From positions 16,232-80,231 of IMG/VR virus record IMGVR_UViG_3300028177_000004: a DNA stretch of 64,000 nt; one strand, given 5' to 3'. Below, piece by piece: positions 29,854 through 38,684 of the stretch. The position numbers and the translations under genes were made by a program. The DNA comes from a virus. Numbering within the stretch: the first letter of the stretch is position 1; every line of letters starts with the position of its first letter. The notes beneath the pieces are model-generated. The model searched no databases. It had not been told where the DNA came from and worked only from the letters and a program-made list of their open reading frames with translations.

Positions 29854-30069
29854 ATGAATTTGGGGCGCAGCCGCCGCCAGTACATCGTGCTGGGATACAA
29901 CGAATACAACAGTGAGTCCCACAATTGGTACATCACTGACAACCTGCAAGAAGCCTTGTCTCTCAAATCAAAATGGGAGACAAGGTTTCTTCAGGTTCAG
30001 ATTCGCTGGATTGGCGATGTCGTGAACAACCCACTAGCGAACGAAGCGGACAGGATTGACCTTGGCTGA
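29854..30069 (+). CDS. Unknown small protein
   Basis: 71 residues, beginning MNLGRSRRQYIVLGYNEYN and containing WYITDNLQEALSLKSKW. Mixed alpha/beta, no family. It overlaps the helicase start by 14 nt, so it is co-translated with it. Confidence 0.55.
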   Translation: MNLGRSRRQYIVLGYNEYNSESHNWYITDNLQEALSLKSKWETRFLQVQIRWIGDVVNNPLANEADRIDLG

Positions 30070-31993
30070 CGCCGACCTGTTCCTCTTCGACAGCAGAGAA
30101 CTGGCGATCGACTTCCCGTATGTCGCAGAACAGGTGGCAGAGGTCAAACAGATCGCTGGCGCAAAGTGGGATAGGCGCAACAAACTGTGGCGCTTCCCAA
30201 TGTCTGCGGTAACTGAAGTACGGGACTTCGCTGCAGCTCACGGTTACACGATTTCGAATGAGGTGTTGCTGTTCAATCCGCCCAAGCACAAGAACGACGG
30301 ATCGTCGGTGACATTGGGGATAGACGGCTACATCCACATGGCGTTCGGGTATGACCGTGTGAAGATCGAGTCGGTCAAGCAGATCCCCGGCGTCACATGG
30401 GATGACAAGACGATGGCGTGGAGAGCGCCGTTGACTTCGGTTGAGGAGGCGCTGAGATGGGCGGAAATCTTCGGAATCCCTGTTCACCCCGAGGTGCAGG
30501 TCGAGGGAGAGTCGGTCAAAGCGCAACTGGGGGCACTTCTCGATGCAAGTCGGGCTACTGATGCTGAACTAGAGGTAGCGGGGCTCCAAGCTGAGCTCTT
30601 CCCGTATCAGAAGGCGGGGATCAACTATGCGGTCGCAGCGGAACGATGTTTCATCGCAGATGAGATGGGACTCGGCAAGACCCTGCAGGGGATAGCGGCG
30701 TTGGAAATTTTGCACGCTTATCCGGCAGTGGTCGTATGCCCCCCCAACCTTGTTCTGAACTGGGAGAGCGAGTATTCCCGCTTTTTGCCGCATCGGACTA
30801 CTGCGGTGGTGGCGAATCGCAAAGAATTCCCTACGGACTATGAGGTAGTCATTGTAGGTTATAGCAACACTAACACATGGGTGAGGGAGTTGTCAAGGCA
30901 CAATGGCTACATATTCGATGAAAGCCACTACGCCAAAACCAAGACCTCGCAGCGGACAAAGGCTTGCAAGAAGATAGCTAAGAGCTCCCCGGAGGCCCCG
31001 GTCTTCATGCTCACCGGTACGCCCATCACGAACAGGCCCATGGAATACGCAGCCCAACTGGACATCATCGGACAGATCGACAAGTTTGGGGGAGAGTGGG
31101 GCTTTTACCGACGATATTGCGGAGCATTCAAGGACAAGTGGGGCCAGTGGCATCTGGAGGGACACTCCAACCTTGATGAACTCAACGATAAGTTGCGATC
31201 CACCTGCTACATCCGTCGTACCAAGGACGAGGTAATGAAAGAGTTGCCTCCCGTTCTGCACGATCCGGTTGTTGTTGACGGGACTGTCGCAGCTATGAAG
31301 GAGTACAAGAAGGCTGAGGCTGACATCGTTCAGTACCTCGTTGATCGAGCGAAGGCAATAGCCCGAGAGTTGGGTGAACCCGTGGGGTCAGCAGCCGTTC
31401 GGGCACGCTTCCGTGCTGAATCGAACCAGCATCTTGTGAAGTTGTCGATTCTGAGGAGACTGGCAGCGAAGGCCAAGATGCCTCACGTCGAAGAGTGGAT
31501 TACGCAGAGGGTAGAAGAAGGTCGAAAAGTCGTGGTTGCTGCGCACCACAGGGACATCGTGGATGAGATTGCCAACCGACACGGAGGGCTCAAGATCCAA
31601 GGAGGGATGTCGGTCGAAGCGGTTGAAGCAGCGAAGCGGCGTTTCCAAGACGAACCAGTCGAAGAAGCTCCGGTGATCGTGTTGAGCATCCAAGCAGCAA
31701 AGACGGGTCACACACTGACGGCAGCACAGGACATCTTGTTCGTTGAGCAACCGTGGACGCCTGCCGATGTTGACCAAACCTACTCACGGCTACACCGCAT
31801 CGGACAGCAGGGTTCGGTGACGGCGACGTACATGCTGGCCTCCAACACGGTGGATCAAGACATCTATGACCTGATTGAAGCGAAGCGAGCGGTCGTGGAT
31901 CTGGCAACCGAAGGAGAACTTGGGGAGCTAGAGCTAGCGAGTCCCGCTGCATCCCTTGTGGAAAACCTGTTGAATCAAAATATTGTTGCCTGA
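30056..31993 (+). CDS. SNF2-family helicase, SMARCAL1-like
   Basis: 645 residues, TTG start. Two N-terminal repeats with KWDRRNKLWRFP (about 40-50) and TWDDKTMAWRAP (about 121-132) resemble HARP-type DNA-binding repeats of SMARCAL1. The ATPase core follows: DEMGLGKT (motif I, about 202-209), FDESH (II, about 288), LTGTP (III), and QTYSRLHRIGQ (VI, about 574-584). Such ATP-driven enzymes anneal DNA or remodel forks; here a role in replication or recombination is likely. Overlaps the small gene upstream. Confidence 0.85.
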   Translation: MTLADADLFLFDSRELAIDFPYVAEQVAEVKQIAGAKWDRRNKLWRFPMSAVTEVRDFAAAHGYTISNEVLLFNPPKHKNDGSSVTLGIDGYIHMAFGYDRVKIESVKQIPGVTWDDKTMAWRAPLTSVEEALRWAEIFGIPVHPEVQVEGESVKAQLGALLDASRATDAELEVAGLQAELFPYQKAGINYAVAAERCFIADEMGLGKTLQGIAALEILHAYPAVVVCPPNLVLNWESEYSRFLPHRTTAVVANRKEFPTDYEVVIVGYSNTNTWVRELSRHNGYIFDESHYAKTKTSQRTKACKKIAKSSPEAPVFMLTGTPITNRPMEYAAQLDIIGQIDKFGGEWGFYRRYCGAFKDKWGQWHLEGHSNLDELNDKLRSTCYIRRTKDEVMKELPPVLHDPVVVDGTVAAMKEYKKAEADIVQYLVDRAKAIARELGEPVGSAAVRARFRAESNQHLVKLSILRRLAAKAKMPHVEEWITQRVEEGRKVVVAAHHRDIVDEIANRHGGLKIQGGMSVEAVEAAKRRFQDEPVEEAPVIVLSIQAAKTGHTLTAAQDILFVEQPWTPADVDQTYSRLHRIGQQGSVTATYMLASNTVDQDIYDLIEAKRAVVDLATEGELGELELASPAASLVENLLNQNIVA

Positions 31994-32012
31994 CGGCGTT
32001 GTGTTGTCTGTC

Positions 32013-32027
32013 CATAACCGATAGGGT
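32013..32027 (+). promoter_or_regulatory. Family promoter, leaderless GTG
   Basis: CATAACCGATAGGGT; -10 TAGGGT ends 7 nt before GTG 32035. Confidence 0.6.
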
Positions 32028-32034
32028 TGCGCTT

Positions 32035-33651
32035 GTGGGTACAGAACTGACTCCCAGACTGAAACTGGCGATCGGCAGAGACACTGCTGCCCTGCGAGAG
32101 TGGGTCAACAGCGAGCTAGGTCGCATGTATCTGGACTGGTGGATGCTTCAAGTTGACCAGACGGGTCAGTGGGCGGCATCACGGACGGGTGTAGGCACAG
32201 GCATACAGCCCGTTGTCGATCAGTTTGAACAGGCAAGATCGTTGGTCGATGAAATCTTCAAGCCGCAGGCAACGATGGGAGGGCTCACCTCAGGATGGGA
32301 CCTTCCTACAAGTGCGGTACACGCAGGCACCGGGATCGTTGGACCCGAAGGCGAGATTTGCGGTGGACTGGCTAGTTCTATCGTCAGGAGTGCCATTCGG
32401 TCATACAACAAGGCCGTGCACGGACGCATGTATTACGTCACTCCCGAAATGGGAGATCAGGCAGCCCGACGGATGGTCCGTCGAACCGAAGCGTTTATCG
32501 AGCCCCATGAGTTGGTGACCCCAACGGGCATCGTGTGGTTACCCGTAACGGATGACATGAACTTCCAACAACAGGACGTAGCCCCCACTGGGCAGCAAGA
32601 GATCACACCTGCTATCGCATGGAACCTAGACGGGAACAAGATCACGATCTTCTGGATCTGCGATGCTGGATGGAACCACGCAAGCAACTCGATCAAATGG
32701 TTAGCGGGTGAAGGGTTCTGGTCGAACAGCGAGTTCGACAATGGCTCGATGTTGACGAGCAATAAGGTCATTCCGCCCCAGCCGCCACTGGCGGGCACCA
32801 GCGAGTTTGCACAGATCATGGACTTGGCGACCAATCACGCCGAACTGTGGCAGATAATGATGAACGAAGCTCAGGAGTCATACAAGTATGGTCCGAGCCT
32901 CGATGACAGTGAGGACCAGAACCACAACTATCGAGGTAGCAGCGGACCCCAGCGTTTGATTCCGTACCACTTCTGGTCGCCACGGATGAACACGTTTGAT
33001 GTGGACTCTGCACCCAAAGACGGTAGGAGTTTCAGTCCTACCGGTGAGGCAAACGTGCCACTGTTGCGCCCAGACCAGCCCGGCGCTCCTTCACCGGACG
33101 AGTTCGGTGCAGGCCACGAACTGTGGTGGAACGAGAACGGCAAGTCGACACTGGTGCCGTTTCCGCATGAGCCGGAGACAGAGCAAGAAACCGCTGATCG
33201 GACTGCCGACCAGTGGACGATGATTGCTTTCGCCTGCGAGGTCATCCGGATGTTGGGCGAGGACTACCTGTACGCAGAAGATGTTTACCCGTCCGAAGGC
33301 GCTCCTCGCGATGTTCAACGAGGGCTCAAGAAGCGGGGAATCGCTAAAGACACTGCTCTCCGTGTCTACACATTGCGTAAGCCCGTAGAAGAGGGACTGC
33401 GTCGTGAAGGCCGGTACCTGAGCCGTGGTCCATTGACGACTCGTCATCATCGGATGAGCCATTGGAGAGGTAATCAGGGCAAGGCGGGCGACCGCACCTG
33501 TAGGCATGTGTACCGTCCCCATAAGGACGAGTACGACTGGCGCATCTGCGATGAGTGTGGCCGAGTTGAGCATCGGGTCATAGACACTGACGTTGGACCG
33601 GAACATGCGCCATTTATCAAAGATCGATCGATTGGAGTGTTGCGACGATGA
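32035..33651 (+). CDS. Large unknown protein with C-terminal zinc motif
   Basis: 538 residues from GTG 32035, predicted leaderless. No recognised domain in the first 400 residues, which are aromatic- and Trp-rich. The C-terminal part has RHHRMSHWRGNQ, reminiscent of an RGHWR motif seen near the end of other uncharacterised actinophage and plasmid proteins, followed by CRHVY and CDECGRVEH (zinc ligands). It is the largest orphan in the accessory zone. Confidence 0.7.
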   Translation: MGTELTPRLKLAIGRDTAALREWVNSELGRMYLDWWMLQVDQTGQWAASRTGVGTGIQPVVDQFEQARSLVDEIFKPQATMGGLTSGWDLPTSAVHAGTGIVGPEGEICGGLASSIVRSAIRSYNKAVHGRMYYVTPEMGDQAARRMVRRTEAFIEPHELVTPTGIVWLPVTDDMNFQQQDVAPTGQQEITPAIAWNLDGNKITIFWICDAGWNHASNSIKWLAGEGFWSNSEFDNGSMLTSNKVIPPQPPLAGTSEFAQIMDLATNHAELWQIMMNEAQESYKYGPSLDDSEDQNHNYRGSSGPQRLIPYHFWSPRMNTFDVDSAPKDGRSFSPTGEANVPLLRPDQPGAPSPDEFGAGHELWWNENGKSTLVPFPHEPETEQETADRTADQWTMIAFACEVIRMLGEDYLYAEDVYPSEGAPRDVQRGLKKRGIAKDTALRVYTLRKPVEEGLRREGRYLSRGPLTTRHHRMSHWRGNQGKAGDRTCRHVYRPHKDEYDWRICDECGRVEHRVIDTDVGPEHAPFIKDRSIGVLRR

Positions 33652-33767
33652 AGGACCGCACCGTGGACAACCGTGTCTGGAGCATCTCGCACCAGCCTGC
33701 ATGCCCAGTGCCGGAGCATCTTGACGACACACCCGAAGATTGCCTGTTCGATGAGGAGGAAGCATGA
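33648..33767 (+). CDS. Acidic peptide, 39 residues
   Basis: ATGA overlap with the orphan upstream and with the gene downstream. Acidic C-terminus (CLFDEEEA). Function unknown; supported by coupling at both ends. Confidence 0.5.
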   Translation: MKDRTVDNRVWSISHQPACPVPEHLDDTPEDCLFDEEEA

Positions 33768-34207
33768 CTCCGAATGATTGGTACCGATGCGACAGGTGTG
33801 ACACGCCAACCCGACCAGAGTTCTTGGACATGCCAGAGTTCGTAACCCAGTTGCGGGGCGGGCTACACCTCCAAGTTATTGGCTATGACGGTGGGTTTTA
33901 CGACTCGCTGTCTTTCATGGGGAAACCACTCGTGACGCTTCACCTGTGCCACGACTGTTGCTTGTGGCTGGTTAGAGAGATCCCGAAGTTGACCGAAGAG
34001 TCGAAGGGTGGACACCCAGTTGACTTGATGGACTCAACCGACGAGAATCCGTGTTGTGAGTTTGCATGGACGATGAAGACGACACCTCGTGAGTATCCGG
34101 TGAAGAAGATTGGAGCCGATTGGCCCGATCCTCCAAGCCTTGAAATCGTGAACAGCGACCCATTTATGAACGGAGAAACCCATGGGTTCGATGGCAAAAA
34201 CCAGTAA
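33764..34207 (+). CDS. Zinc-binding protein of unknown function
   Basis: 147 residues. CDRCDTP and CHDCC form two C-x2-C pairs about 55 residues apart, with aromatic stretches between. Start in an ATGA overlap; tail overlaps the next gene by 26 nt. Confidence 0.6.
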   Translation: MTPNDWYRCDRCDTPTRPEFLDMPEFVTQLRGGLHLQVIGYDGGFYDSLSFMGKPLVTLHLCHDCCLWLVREIPKLTEESKGGHPVDLMDSTDENPCCEFAWTMKTTPREYPVKKIGADWPDPPSLEIVNSDPFMNGETHGFDGKNQ

Positions 34208-34718
34208 TAGACAGTCGACGCCTTGTTGCTGCGGCAAGTACACGTTCCCGACGTTTGAGTTGGAAACCTTGGATTGGTCGTGGGAACCAATAACAGATGA
34301 CGACGGTGTGCATGAGCGGGATAGGTGCTTGTCGGGGTTGCGGGACGACGCAATGGACGACGTTGTGCGGCCATCCGATGTAGTCGAAGAATGCCGCTGC
34401 CAAGACCGTCCGTCTGGTAGCGCAGATCCAGTTGGGCGTTCATTCGATGAGGTCGAAGGATCGCCCAAGAATGATGTCACGTTGTCCCGCCGCCAAGCGG
34501 AGGATCTGTTGGAGATTCTTGGCGAGTTTCGGAGCCAACATCTGCGGGAGGCAGCATGGAGGCGACACTCATGGATGATTTTGGCCGGTTCAAACCGGAC
34601 ATCAAAGAGGCGCGGCGCAACGGATTACCCGCAGTTCGACTTCCAGCGCCGCATGTTGGCCAACTTGGATGAGATTGAGACTCAGGTTTATCAGAGTATG
34701 CAGGGTTTATCAGAATGA
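34182..34718 (+). CDS. Unknown protein with N-terminal Cys cluster
   Basis: 178 residues; ATG 34182 or 34191. CCCGKYTFP near the start and CRCQD later may bind metal. A helical, basic C-terminal half contains SRRQAEDLLEILGEFRSQHL. A short alternative frame inside it (34556 onward) is less convincing. Confidence 0.5.
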   Translation: MGSMAKTSNRQSTPCCCGKYTFPTFELETLDWSWEPITDDDGVHERDRCLSGLRDDAMDDVVRPSDVVEECRCQDRPSGSADPVGRSFDEVEGSPKNDVTLSRRQAEDLLEILGEFRSQHLREAAWRRHSWMILAGSNRTSKRRGATDYPQFDFQRRMLANLDEIETQVYQSMQGLSE

Positions 34719-34737
34719 AAGAAAGGTTGCTGTAACG

Positions 34738-35004
34738 ATGCCAAGTGAAAGAAAACCTCCACCCATCGATACGGGTTACGGCGTGGCAGATGAGGACATG
34801 ACCTACGGCGTTGAGGATTCAGTGACTGAATCGTTTTGTGACCCCAACGGTGAGGAATGCGACAAATGCAGCGGCCACGCGCACGACCCGTGCCACACAT
34901 GGCGGCGGGCGAGAGTGACCGAGGAGTTTGGTGTCAGTGCCGTGTGGACGCACTGTGTTGTGTGTCGGCGGTTGCGGCTGCAAACCAAGGAGGACGACCA
35001 GTGA
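34738..35004 (+). CDS. Zinc-ribbon-like protein
   Basis: 88 residues. CDKCSGHAHDPCHTW and CVVCRRL provide a C-x2-C...H/C...C-x2-C site. Start at ATG 34738 with GAAAGG upstream. GTGA overlap with the next gene. Confidence 0.6.
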   Translation: MPSERKPPPIDTGYGVADEDMTYGVEDSVTESFCDPNGEECDKCSGHAHDPCHTWRRARVTEEFGVSAVWTHCVVCRRLRLQTKEDDQ

Positions 35005-35150
35005 GTGACTCGGAGATGGTGCCGTTGTCTACTGCTGACCGACGACTGATCGTGTCCGCTCTGTGGTGGGTGCGACAGATACAACCGACAGCCCCGATGG
35101 CTGTTGAGATGGAGGCTCTAATGGGCCGACTGGAGGCAGCAGATGAGTGA
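35001..35150 (+). CDS. Small helical protein, 49 residues
   Basis: GTG overlaps the upstream TGA. TADRRLIVSALWWVRQ and MAVEMEALMGRLEA are two amphipathic helices. Overlaps the next ATG by 8 nt. Function unknown. Confidence 0.5.
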   Translation: MSDSEMVPLSTADRRLIVSALWWVRQIQPTAPMAVEMEALMGRLEAADE

Positions 35151-35247
35151 CCTGACACCTGTGGCGCATGTGGCTCTCTCTGGTGGATCGTTTTATGTGT
35201 ACGAGGGTGTGGCCAAACTGGATAAGGCAGCGGGCGACAGTGGATGA
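35143..35247 (+). CDS. Small peptide, 34 residues
   Basis: ATG within the end of the previous gene, stop within the start of the next. Hydrophobic beta-type sequence (VAHVALSGGSFYVYEG). Only the overlapping layout supports it. Confidence 0.4.
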   Translation: MSDLTPVAHVALSGGSFYVYEGVAKLDKAAGDSG

Positions 35248-35626
35248 GGTAGCGATTTACTATCGCAAAGACCCAAGCTGGATGGCGAAGACGCCTCTGA
35301 ACCCACCCGTCGAACACAGTCCTTATTCGTTGGTTGAGGTTTTTCACGAAGAGATAGCGAACGTCGCCATTATCGCTAACGTGCCCGAATGGCAGGACTA
35401 CTACTTTAGGAAGCTTCAGAACATCGAACGTGGCGACCTACCCGAGAAGTTGGGCATTCGCTCGATGATGCATGGTGACATCATCACCCTCATCGGTAAG
35501 AGTGAACGCCGAGCATGGCAGTGCGAGATGATTGGATGGAGAGAGATCCGTCCTGAGTGGTTGGTCAATGGTGATCTTCCGCATCCATCTCCTGCGCTAG
35601 TCTCGTTGAATGCGAAAGAAACGTAA
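35240..35626 (+). CDS. Unknown protein, 128 residues
   Basis: GTG 35240 overlapping the upstream stop. Sequence YSLVEVFHEEIANVAIIANVP and FRKLQNIERGDLPEKLGI suggests a helical core with a beta C-terminus. No family recognised. Confidence 0.55.
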   Translation: MDEVAIYYRKDPSWMAKTPLNPPVEHSPYSLVEVFHEEIANVAIIANVPEWQDYYFRKLQNIERGDLPEKLGIRSMMHGDIITLIGKSERRAWQCEMIGWREIRPEWLVNGDLPHPSPALVSLNAKET

Positions 35627-35774
35627 GAAGACGCAACAACATGTAAGGAACAGGGCCAAGTTGAGTCCTGCTAAAGCGAAGCGTCGTGCCTTGCGTAAGA
35701 AAGAAGCCGATGCTAGACGCAAGGCTTACTACGAAGAGTTGATTACCGTCAACAAGATAGGAACGAACAAGTGA
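35610..35774 (+). CDS. Very basic peptide, 54 residues
   Basis: Begins MRKKRKKTQQHVRNRAKLSP; Lys/Arg make up over a third. Probably nucleic-acid binding. Overlaps upstream by 17 nt and downstream by GTGA. Confidence 0.5.
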   Translation: MRKKRKKTQQHVRNRAKLSPAKAKRRALRKKEADARRKAYYEELITVNKIGTNK

Positions 35775-35935
35775 ACAGCGGGGCTGAAGAGCTCGACGAT
35801 GACGAGGTGGTGACTGAGTGGGTCACTCCGTTTGGGAAGGTGACTCTCGATCCGAAACAGGGGACGACGAAGACCGAGTATTTCGATGTGAAGCCACGGT
35901 CAATCGGGTTGAGAAAGAAATACCGCAAGTTCTAA
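35771..35935 (+). CDS. Small protein, 54 residues
   Basis: GTG overlaps the upstream TGA. Acidic start (EELDDDEVVTEWVTPFGKVTL) and basic end (RSIGLRKKYRKF). No family recognised. Confidence 0.5.
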   Translation: MNSGAEELDDDEVVTEWVTPFGKVTLDPKQGTTKTEYFDVKPRSIGLRKKYRKF

Positions 35936-35968
35936 AGAAAAAGCGTCATAAAGGTTGGCAGTAGTCGC

Positions 35969-35983
35969 AATAACGACTAGGTT
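35969..35983 (+). promoter_or_regulatory. Family promoter with leader
   Basis: AATAACGACTAGGTT; -10 TAGGTT ends at 35983. The gene starts at 36023 with a GGAAGGGG RBS, so this copy is leadered. Confidence 0.5.
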
Positions 35984-36022
35984 GTTTGTTGTAAGGCAAA
36001 TCAACCCATGGAAGGGGTTTAA

Positions 36023-36220
36023 ATGGAAACCGAAGCAAGGCCAAGAGTCCGCATGAAGGGAACACTGACCGGAACCGAAGTTGTGGGTAACTACCTACAC
36101 CTCTGGTTCGCCAGTCCTGACGGCGACTCGTCCGATTCGCAGATCTTTCGAATGCGCTGTGTCGATGAGGTACAAGCCAAGTTCATCGAAGATCAGCACC
36201 GTTCTGTCTGGGGCATCTAG
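36023..36220 (+). CDS. Small OB-like protein, 65 residues
   Basis: RBS GGAAGGGG. RMKGTLTGTEVVGNYLHLWF and a final helix suggest a small beta barrel. Last gene of the rightward accessory zone. Function unknown. Confidence 0.55.
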   Translation: METEARPRVRMKGTLTGTEVVGNYLHLWFASPDGDSSDSQIFRMRCVDEVQAKFIEDQHRSVWGI

Positions 36221-36263
36221 GAACCCCTTCCCCCCTCATCCACCTAGGGGTCACGGACGGGTT

Positions 36264-36313
36264 AGCGGCTCCACTCTCAGGCTACGGCTTGGGGGTGGGG
36301 CCGCTTTCTTTTT
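36264..36313. terminator. Strong terminator between convergent units
   Basis: AGCGGCTCCACTCTCA pairs with TTGGGGGTGGGGCCGCT, followed by TTCTTTTTG on the + strand. It closes the accessory zone and overlaps the end of the leftward gene at 36282. Confidence 0.8.
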
Positions 36314-36563
36314 GCTGTAGCAACTCTTCTAACGTGAGCTCCTCCGGGGGAGTCCCGCATGGGTAGCTAGAAGCGTGATGCCGAGCAAGGATTCCGCATT
36401 TCGAACACTCGGTAACTTTGAGGGCAGAGTTGTTGACCTCGTTGAATCGGTCGGCGAGACGAACGGTTCTCCAGCTGTGCGATTGCGTGTTGTCTTTTGC
36501 TTCTTCAGGGGTACCCGTGAACGTTGGAACCAGACGAGTAAGTTTTCCCCAGAAGTGGGACAC
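36282..36563 (-). CDS. Zinc-finger-like protein
   Basis: 93 residues. CSKCG followed by HH and CGTPP gives a possible C2HC site. ATGA overlap with the upstream gene. Function unknown. Confidence 0.55.
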   Translation of the reverse strand: MSHFWGKLTRLVPTFTGTPEEAKDNTQSHSWRTVRLADRFNEVNNSALKVTECSKCGILARHHASSYPCGTPPEELTLEELLQQKESGPTPKP

Positions 36564-37006
36564 TACTCAGTCTCGGGTTCGACAGGTTGGGGAGCGTTGT
36601 TCTCTTCGAAGATCTCATCGACAATCAGCTTGGCGTAGCGTTTCCGAAGTCGCCAAATCTTCTTGTTCATCTCGTACATGGCCTTGGTGTCACGAGCTTT
36701 ATGGGTGACTTGCGGGTCAAAGACGCCGAACTTGTCGAACATGGCGTTCTCCAGATCCGGGGCTTCTAGCAAGATGTCAGAGATCCACCCGCCAGTTTCG
36801 TCGATTTTGATCATCATCTCTGCGAGTCCTTCGGGTCCGAATTCTGAGTGAACCCGTTGGACAAGGGTTGAGCAGAGGTGTGAGCGATACACCTGCTCGA
36901 TACGCATAGTGCCCGACATGAAGTCGCCAAGGAACTCAATTAGCTCCTGACGGCTAACTTCGCCGGTATCCGAACTCGATTCTCCGCCTTCGATTTCATC
37001 AGACAT
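36563..37006 (-). CDS. Unknown helical protein
   Basis: 147 residues: acidic Ser-rich start, then a mainly helical body (RQELIEFLGDFMSGTMRIEQV, basic helix MNKKIWRLRKRYAKLIVDEI). RBS AAGGAAGGG. No family recognised. Confidence 0.6.
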   Translation of the reverse strand: MSDEIEGGESSSDTGEVSRQELIEFLGDFMSGTMRIEQVYRSHLCSTLVQRVHSEFGPEGLAEMMIKIDETGGWISDILLEAPDLENAMFDKFGVFDPQVTHKARDTKAMYEMNKKIWRLRKRYAKLIVDEIFEENNAPQPVEPETE

Positions 37007-37063
37007 ACCAGTCCCTTCCTTTCGACAAGCGCAGCCTCCCCTATTGTGCCATGCGGGGATGCT

Positions 37064-38086
37064 CTAAAGAGACAGTAGGTATTCTTCTGCAGCCGATTTC
37101 TTACTCGACACCCATGAATTGTGGGTCATTGAGGCCAGTGCACGGTCCTTGGGTTCGGCGTCACGGGTGTGGTCGAAGTACTCAACTACTGCGTTGTAGG
37201 CAGACCATGCGTTGTACCCGTAGCCACCTGCGTTCCGGGAAGAAGTGAACAAACGGCGAATAACCGATCCGGTTTCTTCACGATTCGACCGTTGCCTGCT
37301 GGTTTCGTTGCCCTTGGGAGGAAGTACAACATTTAGAAGTCTGTCAAATTGACGTGAACCCGCAATCATTGGTGTGGCCAACATCTCGTTGGCTGTGGTC
37401 TTGAAACCGTCAGCCCAGTCCGTGGATATCCCGAGAACTTCTTTGGCGTGATCAACAGCAAGCTTGGCATTGCGAGTGTGCTTAGCGGTGAAGACAGACT
37501 TGGCAGTTTTCTTGCCGAGGGTGACCGTGTTGTTGCACACGCTTCGGATAGCCGTGTTGGCGTAGGTCATAGCGATCTTGCCGTCATGACCCGTGTGTAC
37601 TAGTAGGTATCGTTCCAACCTGTCGTTGATACCCGTGGGGTCGATGATCAATCCGCCCATGTCGATGCAGGCGAAGAATTGGCGACCTCCATGCAGTACT
37701 CCACATGTGTCGACGACTGCATCTCCGGCTGAGGCGCCGACGATGTCTAATGCGTACTGAATGCAGTCCCTGTTCTGCTGAACGACGTATCGGGTCCCTA
37801 CGGTCGCTAATCCGTTAAAGCTTCCGTCGTTGTTTTGTCGCAGAGTGGCTCGTGAGTCTTCAACAATGATTTTGCTGCCATCCGGATTGAGAATCCAATT
37901 GCCGTCGTCATCAACAGCGGCGACTTTGGCGAGAATTACGTCGTAATCGGCTTCTGCCGCTTCAAGCATTGCTTCAGCAGTTTGAAGTCCACTCATGGGT
38001 TTGCCTAGGCGATGCCATGGAATTTCTCGGTTGGAATAGGCGAATTTGGCCGTTCCATCGGTGCGTAGTTCTAGGTCGTGGCTCAT
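37064..38086 (-). CDS. DUF932 / phage-plasmid TIGR03299-like protein
   Basis: 340 residues. The IPWHRLGKP start, ATVGTRYVVQQNRDC, the long central LERYLLVHTGHDGKIAMTY and NTVTLGKK region are typical of the DUF932 phage/plasmid family. That family is widespread, often in replication or accessory zones, with unknown biochemistry. -10 TACGCT (minus strand, 38093-38098) lies 6 nt before the ATG, so it is predicted leaderless. A GGAACCC-type hairpin stands upstream at 38132. Confidence 0.8.
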   Translation of the reverse strand: MSHDLELRTDGTAKFAYSNREIPWHRLGKPMSGLQTAEAMLEAAEADYDVILAKVAAVDDDGNWILNPDGSKIIVEDSRATLRQNNDGSFNGLATVGTRYVVQQNRDCIQYALDIVGASAGDAVVDTCGVLHGGRQFFACIDMGGLIIDPTGINDRLERYLLVHTGHDGKIAMTYANTAIRSVCNNTVTLGKKTAKSVFTAKHTRNAKLAVDHAKEVLGISTDWADGFKTTANEMLATPMIAGSRQFDRLLNVVLPPKGNETSRQRSNREETGSVIRRLFTSSRNAGGYGYNAWSAYNAVVEYFDHTRDAEPKDRALASMTHNSWVSSKKSAAEEYLLSL

Positions 38087-38131
38087 GGGTCAAGCGTACA
38101 CCGAATACCAGTTGAATCCAACCAGAAAGGC

Positions 38132-38169
38132 GGAACCCCCCAGTGACAGGGCAGAAACTGGAGGGTTCC
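38132..38169 (-). terminator. Hairpin upstream of the DUF932 gene
   Basis: GGAACCCCCCAGT pairs with ACTGGAGGGTTCC around a 12-nt loop. On the minus strand it is followed by GCCTTTCTGG, so it may end transcription of the 38215 gene. Confidence 0.55.
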
Positions 38170-38214
38170 ATGATTTCACCCGTGAGCGCTTCTAGAGCTC
38201 ATCGGTAGTCCCGC

Positions 38215-38463
38215 TTACGAGGGAACGATCCACATGTGTTCTTCTCCAAAGAGCGATTGCATCCTCTTGTTGTACTCCTCCAACAAATGCGGACGATAGA
38301 AGCGTCCCCTGTACGGTTTGTCACCGCTGGGGTGGTTCTTGACACACCAAGAGCAGACATGTTGGAGTTCAGTCCATGTGCTGCTCCTTTGAGAAATGAC
38401 GGACGGACCACCTTTAATCGAGGCCGGTCCTCCAGCCTGCCAGCCTCTTTCGACGGAGAGCAA
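38215..38463 (-). CDS. Possible zinc-binding protein
   Basis: The end of the frame looks protein-like (CSWCVKNHPSG, RPHLLEEYNKRMQSLFGEEH). The only start codon in frame is a TTG at 38463, and an overlapping frame from ATG 38474 is the alternative. No gene is seen in 38475-38684. Confidence 0.4.
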   Translation of the reverse strand: MLSVERGWQAGGPASIKGGPSVISQRSSTWTELQHVCSWCVKNHPSGDKPYRGRFYRPHLLEEYNKRMQSLFGEEHMWIVPS

Positions 38464-38684
38464 CGCAGGCTCATGAAAATGGAGGACTCTTAGTTGACTT
38501 TGACGAATGTCTTGTACTCGTTGTGCTAACCCGGCTCCGTCAAGTGGTGACCGAGATAGCTACGGCACTCACAGTCCCGCCTTTTGGCTAGCGCGGCGAC
38601 GCCATGGCGAGTGGCATCAGTGGCTGGGTGCGACAAGAGATCCGCAGGTGGTCCATAAGGGGCGAAAGTGTTCCCCGTAGTCCG

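Noticed and set aside
34556-34680. Alternative short frame starting MEATLMDDFG
   Set aside because: It ends quickly and lies fully inside the longer frame at 34182, which continues through the region.
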